Below, in pieces: positions 31,310 through 42,700 of a stretch of DNA of 64,000 nucleotides. The stretch spans positions 30,498,227-30,562,226 of the forward strand of contig JAJLRJ010000003.1 in assembly GCA_024195265.1 (NCBI GenBank). Reading direction: 5' to 3'. Within the stretch, counting starts at the first letter, position 1; each line of letters opens with the position of its first letter. The notes below the pieces were generated by a model. That model ran no database searches. It was not told the DNA's origin and saw nothing but the letters and a program-made list of their open reading frames with translations. The translations under genes and the position numbers were made by a program. The stretch is from Dendrophyllia cribrosa. Lineage: Eukaryota; Cnidaria; Anthozoa; Scleractinia; Dendrophylliidae.

Positions 31310-34132
31310 ATGGAGGAGAATAGCCTTGAAATTTCGACAGTTGAGATGCATACAGGAGGTGAACCACTGAGAATAATCTCTTCTGGTTACCCGGAGATCA
31401 AAGGAGACACTATTCTCGCCAAGAGACGCTATCTTCGAGAGCACCTTGATCACATTCGCAAGCTGGTGATGTTTGAACCTCGAGGACATTATAATATGTA
31501 CGGCGCTGTGATCGTCCAACCGCACAGCGAAAAAGCCGATCTGGGAGTGCTTTTCATGCACAATGAAGGCTATAGCACGATGTGCGGTCACGCTGTTATC
31601 GCGCTTGGAAGATACGCTGTCGACTCTGGTCTTCTCAGCACAGATGTATCTCGTTCAAGTGTAGGCGAAGTGCCCGTGTTTATCGAGTGTCCTTGTGGGG
31701 TGGTGAAAGCTCTAGTCGACATAGAGGAAGGCAAATCAGGACGTGTCCGTTTCGTTTCCGTTCCTGCGTTCGCGTTTGGGCTCGACTTAGATGTCAACAC
31801 GGAAAGATTTGGCAAAGTAAAAGTCGACATTGGATTCGGGGGCGCTTTTTATGCCATCGTACCTGGAGATCGGCTGGGAGTTGATGTTCGCTCGTCCCAT
31901 GTGAACGACATCATAGATGCTGCGAATGTGATTTCCAGCGCAGTCAAGAGTCAAATAAGGATTCACCACCCTGATAGCGCAGAACTAGCTTTTCTATACG
32001 GGACAATCGTTACTGATGGAAAAGATATGTATAATGGGAACCCGCAAGAGGCCACGGCAAACGTGTGTCTTTGCAGACAGCCAGGTACGTTTATATACAA
32101 TGTAAGGTTTCTTTCGATCAAGCGTAGATATAAATATCCTTTAATTTACTCCTCAAGTGTACCTCCAACTGTTTTTGAGAAGTTGTCCCTGATGAAAATT
32201 CAGTTTATATAAAAAGTGGCTATTTATTTATTTTTTCTTGATCCGATCTAATATTCGTGATTAAAAAATAGTATCACAAGGTCGACGGCCCGGCATTTAA
32301 ATTTTCGCGGAATTATTGTTTGCTCTTTAATTCGCAGCTTGCAAGGTTTACTCAAGGGAATTGAGATTTTTATCCTAATTTAGAAATAATTTTCAAGTAT
32401 ATTTAACTAGAAAAATAAAAACTAGGAATAAAAGTAGTAGACTATCGAATCAGTCGAATTTTTTAAGATGAAGTTTGAATATGTAAAGTGAACAAAGATC
32501 TATTATCTATAAATGAATTTAGCTAGCTTGATTGTCGAAACTCTGATCTGCAAGTCTTTCAGGCTTTCTTTATTATTTTTTGTGAATCCAACGAATTATG
32601 AGCTCCTGCATGTTTTCCGAAGTTAAAATCGAAAAAGAAAACTTGTCTGAACAAGGTAGTTTCTTTCATGATCTCGGGTTTGAAGCAAAAGGAAAACTGT
32701 ATCTGCACTAGTGGTTTATAAAGGCAGGTGACTCAAATGTTATGAACAATCCCAGCCATTTTAAGGTTCATTAACATGCAGACTGCTGGGTCACTTCCAT
32801 TTGATAATCAAGGTTTTTGCTTGCAGGTGCCGATTTGAAAAGAAAAGGGCGTAAATTGATCGTGAAAAATGTCACTTTGTTGAACCAATGAAAACGTACA
32901 GTCAGAGTGCTTTAGTTGATAATAAAATTCATTTCTTTTTAGTCCAAACGCGTGTCATGTCGGAAAAAATCATGAATACTGCACATACAAGAAAAGCAAA
33001 CTTTCATGTTTGCTGCTGTAATGTGTAACAATTAGAAATACAGATATATACTTAGAATTGTATGGTAAGGGATCAAGATTTTCTGATCTCACTTATTCGA
33101 TTTTAAGTCATTTCTATCAGAAAATGATATTTAATATTTCTGTGTTTATGAATTTAGATGAATCATTTAATATGTAATCTGCGGGCGAAATAATCAGAAA
33201 GTGATATTTACAGTTACGAATCAGTTAAAAAGAAAAAAAAAGAAAACAATTTTTTTTTTTTATGGATGTAGGGTACTAATGGATGATGGGCAAGAGCAAA
33301 GAAAACTGTAGAGCCTGTGAATGAAATCTTAAGTGTGACCTTGGTTCCAAATGAAAGCTACAAAGCAGTACTTTCTTTAAGAAGTGTTATAGGCCCTTTG
33401 CATGACTTGATCATAATGCTTGGATACCACTTAGCAATGGCCGCCTGGATGGCAAGCCATCCATATGTCATTCTGCATAACAGAGTCTCCAAGTGGGATC
33501 AAAGAGTGGTCATAAGTTCATTCTTTTGTCTTAAAGGCTTTGATCGCCCATTAATTTCAAAATAGTTAAACATTTCAGCATAAACATTGTTCTTGTGGCC
33601 TGTGGGGAGCAACTGGAGTGATTTATCAGTTATTCAGTTTTTTTTAGTTCACTTCATTTGCTCCCCAGATCCACAAGAACAATATTAAGGCTGAAATATT
33701 ACACCATTCAAATGGAAGCCACTAAGCAGTCCTTCTATATGGTTCAATATTCTACTAAACAAATATAGAATGGGGAAAATTTTATTTTCAGTTGTAAGAT
33801 TGGCAACAATTAGGGGCCAGAAGGTTTTTTATAATGACACAGTTTAACTCCTAACTTTGTTTCGTCAGGTTGACCGATCCCCCACAGGGTCAGGAGTTAC
33901 AGCTCGTGTTGCTGTGCAGTACGCTCGTCAACAGATTAGTTTGCATCAAGTGCGTGTGTTTGAGCAGGGTTTAGTCGGTTCACAGTTCACTGGCCAAGCT
34001 GTGAAAGAAACAAAGTGTGGGGACTTTGATGCCGTCCATGTAGAAGTTGCGGGAAATGCTTACTACACTGGAAAATGCAGCTTCACCCTCGAAAAGGATG
34101 ATCCTTTTAGAGAAGGATTTCTACTAAAATGA
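31310..34132 (+). CDS. L3HYPDH: trans-L-3-hydroxyproline dehydratase, frame broken
   Basis: Two exons, 31310-32084 and 33869-34132 (CAG|GTACGT ... CGTCAG|GTT). The product belongs to the proline racemase fold and dehydrates trans-3-hydroxy-L-proline to a pyrroline product in amino-acid catabolism, in the cytosol. Exon 1 has TVEMHTGGEPLR and the catalytic Cys92 in MCGHAVI. Exon 2 begins VDRSPTGSG, where the second racemase Cys is Thr, the mark of the dehydratase, and ends DPFREGFLLK at the stop. Length would be about 346 residues, close to the human enzyme (~354). Oddity: after ATANVC the frame slips beside (GT)3 at 32063-32068. The family sequence FADSQ is present two bases out of frame before the donor. 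This may be a polymorphism, an assembly error or a real inactivation. Confidence 0.9.
33569..33703. repeat. Hairpin in L3HYPDH intron
   Basis: Inverted arms of about 50 bp (TTCAGC...ATTGTTCTTGTGG...GGGGAGCAA and its mirror ending GGCTGAAATATT) around a short AT-rich loop. It lies about 165 bp upstream of exon 2. It is probably a small MITE. Confidence 0.7.
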
Positions 34133-35479
34133 TTCCTACATTCCAAGAATGACTTCTACTAAGTTTCCCCAAATTTACATTAAACTTGATTTTCACTTTT
34201 GCTCTAGTGTAAACTTAGCCTTTAGTTACTGTGTGCAATATTAAAATCACCCCACATGAGGGGACTAGTTTAGTTGTGGGGACTTGTTGCAGGGACAAGT
34301 TTCCAGTTTTTGCTGGGACAGTTTGATTGTTTTTTTTGGTCACATTGACTAGTCCCACTAGTGGTACACAAAAGGCGACTGGGGAAATTAGACCCGTCAA
34401 TAATCATTATTTAAACCAATTGGAATTTGTAGCTTTTAATTCACAGCAAAAAAGGCACTTGATCATCTCTGTGCAAACAGATTGTATGGACAAGTACCCC
34501 TGTGTGTGCCAAACTTGAAAAAAAAATTGCCAGTAACTTTAACACTAGGAAGGACAAAATCAAAAATTTAGTTATACAAATGTTGTGTTCCAGAAAATGT
34601 CCTGATCACCAAGCAGAGCTTTCTTTTTTATTTAAGTCTCCTACCTCTCCAGAAATTCCAGTTACTGGTAACCAGCAAGCTTAGGCTTTTGAGACCCCCC
34701 CCCCTAAAAAAAAATTTCCAGTGATCCTCCTTGGGGCAGGTAAGGATACTTCCTGGAAATGCACAAAATGAATACAATATTTTATTTTTATTACCTTTGC
34801 AAAAGGTTACTTACACAATTATTTATTGCTATTATTATAACTAAGATTACAGGACTGTTACAATAATGCAGGGCATACACATAGACAGCAGACATGGGCA
34901 GGGTGAATATGATAGATGATATAGACCCTTTAACTCCCAAGAGTGCCAAAACTCAATATTCAAGAAAAATCCCAAATCTCATTTTGTAAAATGCTGAAAA
35001 ACAAATAGTAACAAAGAAAAGTACTGCCAACCAGGTTTTATTTGAATGGTAACTCCATAGGATTTCGTCAACAGACTCAAAAGTTAGAACTATTGACGAC
35101 ATGCACTTGGGAGTGAAAGGGTTATAATCCCTAGAAATTTAATGAACGTCTTAACATTAATTGGAAAATGCCTTAAATTCAGTTTTTCCATTGAGAATTG
35201 ATGTGAAAAAACTTAAAAAAGAATGTTCATTGTGGGTAATCATTATGTTAGTAGTACTTTAACAGTATAAATATTTATTTACATCAATTAATAATATAAA
35301 TTATTGTTGTAAAAATTAACCATTTATTCATGCTCAAATTACACCATTAGCACCAAATCACAAATACCAGTAACTATAGTTACTTTACTTACTTTTCCAA
35401 AGTGTCTGAAATAACTATAATTAATGTTTTGGCCACATGTCCATACAAACTTTAATTTTACCTTTTGCACAAGTTTTTC
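34133..35479. other. 3' flank of L3HYPDH; TTAA-family MITE copy
   Basis: 34929-35130 is a copy of the CCCTTTAACTCCCA...GGGAGTGAAAGGGTTA family seen intact at 57159-57365. Its left end no longer has TTAA. The rest is AT-rich and shows nothing I recognise. Confidence 0.55.
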
Positions 35480-35841
35480 TATTGTTTAGGAGGAATGAGA
35501 GGCCCGGGGAGGGGGGGGGGGGGGAATTCCATATAAAAATGACGGGGGTGCTCGTCGGAAATTTTCTAAAAACACCCTAAAAGGTACCAGAATCTCATTT
35601 GATGGGTGTGGCTCAAAAGAAGTTTTATCCCTAAAACGTACCAATTCAAAACAACACACGTCATAATTCTGTCATATTTTTTTGGCTCAATACCCTAAAA
35701 ATTAAGGTACCGCAATAATTCTAACTGTGGTCATGCATTTTAGATTTTAGCACCCTAAGCGTTACCAATCTACAAATTTTGACCTCTATTAAAAAAGAAC
35801 AACAAGCACCCCCGTCATTTTTATATGGGAGTCCCCCCTCC
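35480..35841. mobile_element. G/C-run-ended MITE, copy 1
   Basis: A G-run on the left and a C-rich right end enclose inverted arms containing ATATAAAAATGACGGGGGTG. Internal ACCCTAAAA and GGTACC motifs recur. The left flank TTTAGGAGGAATGAGAGGCC appears inverted at the right end of the copy at 44711-45094, so these belong to the element and the two copies are in opposite orientation. Confidence 0.8.
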
Positions 35842-36749
35842 CAGCATAACAGGGGCTGTTTTTGCAGGCCATAATATTATTATTGATGCCATAAGGCTTA
35901 AGCAAAATTATTGACTGTCATTGTAATTTGATAAAGATCAATGATGCAATAAATTTTTGCAAAATTAACTGGACATGACACCATTTACACTTAGTCTATG
36001 AAAATAACTCAGCATTGAGCTCACCTATCCATTGTTTTGCTTGGCAACCTCTCTGATGACTAAAACTGTCACATCATTCAATAAATTTGCAAAGAGGGAA
36101 TTACAACTAACAAATTCTCCTATCTTTTTTCGTCCAATTAAGTTATTTCAGTCTTGATTTCAATATACTTATAATAAATACAATGTCAGTCCATTAATTA
36201 AATTAACCTTTATTTACAACACTGTTTTGACGAATTAAATTATCAATAAATATAAATTGTAAATGACAAAGGTAGTGTAGAAGAACATTATTTTGAAGGG
36301 CTAAAGGCATAACCGCCTTTTGTTGATTGTTGACATTATTTTTTCCATAAACAAGTTGTGTTTTGGAGCCAATGAAGGCGCCTTCTTGCTAAAGTAATGA
36401 CTGCTTCGTGTAAGTTTTAAAATAAAAGAGATATGCCCTCTGAGCCCTTCATTTGGAATCGACAACCCAGAACACAAGTACATGGACAAAATTGATTACA
36501 ACTATGACTTTTAAAATCTTAAATCATGTTCCTGACACACACCCAGGGCCAATGCTAATCGCTTTGAATGAGTTTGGTGACAAAATGACTTATTCTTAAC
36601 ATGTGCACTTAAGGTTTAAAAAGTCATTCATACATGTACTTAATTCTCATACTACAGACTGTAGGTCTGTAATATTGATGATAATTTATTGTAGTTAGCA
36701 AAGAAAAGTAAAAAATATTGTTATGGTTAATGCTGATCTCCAGTTCAAA

Positions 36750-39700
36750 CTATAATGTGAATGAGACCTTGGAATGCATCCTGCTTCTCCATATTTTGTA
36801 TTTGTCGTGGTCAAAATAAAGAGCCAGCATTTCTCGTCCTAAAATGGAAATAACATTTATCTGATGTTAATCATTGCTTCTGATGTCAAATCTTATTTAA
36901 ATATATTTTTTGTTGCATGTAAAGCACCATGAGTCAAATTAAATGTGAAATGTGCCATATCAGGGTTTCCACTTTTGCCTAGTAATAACAAGTGGATCCT
37001 AAGTTATGTGACATTACTGGACTTTCGATGCCAAACACATAATATCCAAGTTATAAGAAGAACAGGGTTATCACTTACTTGCTTAGCAGGGGTATATACA
37101 TGTATGCTCCCTGTATAAATTTCTGAAATTAGCCTCCTGGAATTGCTTTTTCCTGCATTTCTCAGACAGAAATGTTTCAAAGTTCCCAACTAATAATCTA
37201 TTCCCATTCAGCTTTTTTTTGAAGTGAAATTATGGGACTTTGAATGGTACATCAATGATACATTTGTGACAAGTTTGTAAGGCTTTTGACTTTGACGTTG
37301 CAAACATTGAGTCTGTGTTTAAAAACTTAATATTTAGGTGTGTTCTGTCAATATGAAAGTCAAATTTTGGGTAAACATGCCTGTCAAAACAATGTTGCCA
37401 TATAAACATCCGGATAAATTTCAGACATTTCAGGGGCATTACCCAGCATTTTTGCAAGGGGGGGGGTCCATCTCTTCGAAAATCAGTCACTCAAGAAAGT
37501 TGCATGCACAGAGATACTATTGGAGATACTAGCTCCTTCGAGCTATTCTAAATCCGAGTTTAAATAAAGTTATATGTAAATGTATGTAAAATGCATGTGC
37601 ACATCACATTCAGGAAGAAAAAATTTCTTGAAGTGAATTTCAACTATGTACAATAGCACCGCAGTACAAGGCGGTTCTAGAACCCATGAAACCCTCCCCT
37701 AAAGGGATGGTGATGCCCCAGAGTGCATTTGCCACCACCTCCCAGTCTCGATAATGTTGACTTAATTGCCCCTCAATGGAAACAGAGTTGAGAGAAAGAG
37801 TGTTTTGTTTTTCACACACCTGCTTGTCCAAATTCTAATGGTGACTCAACCTTGACTTTTGATGGCTGCATTGCCTTGGAGAGAAACTTCATTAAGCTCT
37901 CTCCTTTCTTGTTGCCAGTTACGTTATTGCCAATGATGTGGATCTTTGTCTGATCTGGGTCCAGCTTGGTCATACAGGTACCAAGAGTAATCCAAAAGCT
38001 GTGGATCAAAACAGAAAATCTCTTGTCAGTGCACCATTGCAACTCCTGGCAATTCCAGCAAATTTGAATGGGATCCACAGCTCTCAAGTAGGGAGACCTG
38101 AGGGTGTTTGGACTTTTAATGACTTTGTTCTCAGCTATTTTTCTTTCCTGGTTTCCTGTTTCTTTCTTCTTTTTATTACTCTTGTTTTTTGCCTTTTTCC
38201 CTCTCTTTTCTTCTTTTTCTCCCACTTTTTTCAACATCTGCCACACCCTTCCTACACAAGGGAACTGATGCGCATGTTTTTTTTTACACTGCAGATGATG
38301 TTAAGTTTGCTATACCTGCTTAAATCCTCATCTTGTTGTACTTTAGCCTTGGTCACTATCTTTCCTTTCACAGGATTGAAGAAGCCAGGACCCCCCTAGT
38401 ATTGAAAAGATGAAAAAAATTGAAGCACAAATCTACAAACTATAACAAAAATGTTATAGTGTATATTTTCTGGTAAAATAAATAAGGGGTGTGTGGAATA
38501 AGGCCCTAAGTGACTTTTGATGTAATATCAAATTCTTCCTGTGTTTCACAAGGGAATACAAGGTAATTTGGAACGAGAATCTAGCAGTTAATCAGAAGTC
38601 ACTTAGGCCTTTTTTCCAGGCATCCCTTGAACTTGAATTTTTTTAATGAAAATTAATATTGTCAAAATTACATTGGTGAAAACTTTAATTTGACACTTGA
38701 CTAAAATCACTAGCCTTTCATCTATATTATGCTACTGTTAATACATGTATAACCCTGATTGGTAGGCATTGCGGAGAGGGAAACTGGGGAGAGAGGGAAA
38801 GAATGCCTGCAATAAAGACCCCTTTTGTTCATTTCTGCAGTTGCTGGCAGCCACAACATTCTGATTGGCTAATTCACGCTGGACCATAAACATAGTAAAA
38901 TTCCAGCGTGGAGTTAGCCATGCATTAAAGTGCACGCCAGTTTCTGATTGGTGAACATATTGACAGTTGACACAATTTGATTACTAGGAAATCAGTGGGC
39001 GTAATGTGAATAGCCTGGTTCTTATAGCAGGCGTTCCTTCCCTTGTCCCCCTCTCCTTTTTTGTGCCCCCTACCCCCACCCCAATTGTGCCTGTCTAAAG
39101 GCTGTATATGGTATAAGTGCACTAAGTCCCAAATTACATTTAAAAGACCCATAAATATTGACACCTCTAGTCCTTTTGGTGTCTGTATTGAAGGGGTTGC
39201 ACTTCTGGAAGCTGTGCAAGTATAAAAGTTAGCACATGCACAGCACAGCTAGTTTAAAAATTGGGTGCAGGCCAGCTGACATTTCAGTTAACTAGACATT
39301 TTAATGTCAGTGTTGTTATTAAGATTTGTCAAGGTACACATGTAACACATATGTATGTAGCTGGCTGCACAAGGAATGTAAAGGGGTTATAAATTCAAGA
39401 CCCATACTGTATAATATATAATAGCTGCATGTTGTCCTTTAGTCATTCTCAACCCTTAAATTGCTGGTCATTGTCACCACAGTTGCCAGACATAATATAT
39501 AGCTCAAGCCCTTCAGTAATGTACTTACTGAACATTAAATGCTTGCAAGACTGAGGTTTTTTAATTCAAATACTTTAAACATTAAGTATTTTACATACCT
39601 GGCAAACAAAAGCTATTGACCTGGCTTTACTTTTGAATTGAAACTTTTCAAGTGATGCTACTATTTTATCTGTTGATGTAACAACATTAAATGAAGAATA

Positions 39701-42700
39701 TACCTAACTCACACAGTGACTTAGAAAATCAGTCGGCTGTCTAACAGTACAATATTAATTATGAGCACTCATAATTATATAATCTTGAGTACCTTGTTAT
39801 CTTAAACCGAATTTTTCAGGCTTTCCCTTGGTGCATTGCCGGCCTACATTTTCCAGTATATAGTTTTTGCTATCTGTATTTTGTTGTCTAAAAAAAATGG
39901 TAATGCTATTAAATCCACATTATTTTGCACCAACAAATTTTTAACAAATTATACAATCATGTATCTATACGTACAGCGATGTTTGCAAAATAATGTTCAA
40001 AACTGTATAATCAAAAAAATAAGCAGGAACCTAATTCCAAATAGCTTAACAATGGAGGTTCAATTCGGAATTGTCAACCTTCCTAATTATTGGCAACAAT
40101 TAATGGAGCATAAACGAGGTTGTCCCCCATTGATCTGCCTTACTCTACACCCTCTTTAATTAAAATTTTGTTTTCCAAAAAATTGTACTAAATAATAATC
40201 TTGTTCGGTGTCAATTACCTAAAATATCTTGAAGTGTTGCTGTTGCAAAATCCTAAAAAAAAAACAATTAAAGTAATCATTTTATTTCACTTTAATAAGG
40301 AAAAACATTCAACTTTAGTCAAGATTTTAATGCTCTGCAAGAAAAACAGGTCAACAAGGAATTTTTATTTTGATGAAATTCTTTCAGTTATACAGTAAAT
40401 TTATAATTAAAAATTGATTTTCAGAACAAAAATTATTTATGAAGGCTGCATTAGTCATTAAGCTCTTTATGGATTGATTATAATTATACTTACATAACTT
40501 ATTTTAAGGACATCATCCCTCACAATCTTCTCAAGCACATCTGCTCTTGGCACATTTGAAGCAATAACCTTGAATAATTTTATTTAGAATTTATTAATTC
40601 AATTATTAATTTAATACAATTATTTATTAAATACACCATTTACCACAAATGTCATAAACACCCACCCAAACTTAGCTCACAGGAACTGCTCACAGGGGAG
40701 CAGGGGTGGTGTAGTGGTGAGAGCACTCGCCTCCCACCAATATGGCCCGGGTTCGATCCTCGGGGGGTGTTGTACTCTGGGGGTGTTGTACTCTGGGGGT
40801 GTTGTACTCTGGGGGTGTCGTACTCGGGGGGTGTTGTACTCTGGGGGTGTTGTACTATGGGGGTGTTGTACTCGGGGGGTGTTGTACTCTGGGGGTGTTG
40901 TTTTCTGGGGTTGTTGTACTCTGGGGGTGTTGTACTCTGGGGGTGTTGTACTCGGGGGGTGTTGTACTCTGGGGGTGTTGTACTCGGGGGGTGTTGTACT
41001 CTGGGGGTGTTGTACTCGGGGGGTGTTGTACTCTGGGGGTGTTGTACTTGGGGGGTGTTGTACTCTGGGGGTGTTGTACTCTGGGGGTGTTGTACTCTGG
41101 GGGTGTTGTACTCTGGGGGTGTTGTACTCTGGGGGTGTTGTACTCTGGGGGTGTTGTACTCGGGGGGTGTTGTACTCGGGGGGTGTTGTACTCGGGGGGT
41201 GTTGTACTCTGGGGGTGTTGTACTCTGTATATTATTGGGTTGTGGTGTCTTACTGGGACTCCGAAACCCTTACCTCATATACCAGACCATGTTCAACTGC
41301 TACATTTTGCAACCCTATTCTAGACTAAGCACTAACATCCCTATCTAATCCCTGCAGACTCGCCATTTTTCAGAAACTCTATCTTCATACCACTGATCAG
41401 TTTCCTGGTAAATGACACCCTATTCTAAGACCAAACTCTTTGATTTCTGTACCCTATTCCAGACTTAACAGCTTAATAAACCATGTATCCCTTACAGTGG
41501 CACATACCAGCATATAGCTTTATTATATGAAAGGAATCCCCCTTGGGGGATGAGCCTCCTGCCATGTAAAACAACTTCTCTTGCCCAACTCTCCCAGACA
41601 ATGTCCCATGTGATATTTAACGTAATGTTTAAATTAAGAAAATACAATCTTATGCTATTTTACACCCACCACTGTTCTTGGAGGAACATAATCATCTCCC
41701 ATAGTTGTCAGCTCCAACTGATAAAATAATCAAGATAATATTTATTTATTTATTTATTAAATATCTATTTTACAGGCAGCTGGAATAATATTTATCAGTA
41801 ATTTTCTAATACAGTTTGAAAAAAAAAAAAAACAAGATTAAATTTGCAATATGTTAGATAAAAACTGTTCACTTATTTACCTGTTGTTCTGTTTTCCATT
41901 TTAAGTCTGTGATGTCTTCTTGGTACATATTAAAACTTTCTTTTGTTTTTTCTCCTGCAAGTTTAAAAGTTACACAGAACATCTATTCAATTGATTTACA
42001 ATGTACTTATTACTTATAATTTTGCTTCACCAGTTTTGTGAAGTCAGTCTCAGCTATCTTAATACTTAACTTTTTAAACCACAAGCGTGCCAAAGACAAA
42101 TTAAAATTAATATTAATATAAAATCCCAAATTTCTTTTCTTAAAATAATGAAAAACAAATGTATATATCATGCACAAATACAGCTGAAGAGGTAACTGTT
42201 TCATTTGAATGATCCTATACCACTGGATTTCTTGGAAAGACTCAAAAGTTAGAACTACACTTCATGTGACTCGTCTCTATATCTACATATGGCAAAGAGA
42301 CCCGAATAGTGCATATAATAGTTTTTATTAATTGACTCCACTATATGCAAGTGAACAAACAAATTAGAAAAGTTGGATGGAGATGACTTTGATCCTTTTG
42401 GTAGAACTAATTAAATGTATATAGCAATCTAGAAATCTCACCAATTTTAACATTAGAGTCAATAACTGGAGCAGCAACAGCCGATTCTCTCCATGGCTTC
42501 CTGTATTCTGGTTTTCTCTTCTTATCATCATCACTGTCACTGCTATCATCGTCACCTTCTTCAACAGCATCTGGCTGACCAGGATCATCTCTCTGTGGTT
42601 TTATCTTATGGTACTTTCGGTATCTCCTGATGAAAGAAGTAATTTTAACCCATTCACTCCTGAGAATTTTTACGTTTTTGAGCGATTTTCTGCATTCACA

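Noticed and set aside
40714..41348. Three overlapping open frames of 193-204 codons
   Set aside because: They are produced by a 16-bp minisatellite that lacks stops in every frame; there is no ATG-context, domain or splice support.
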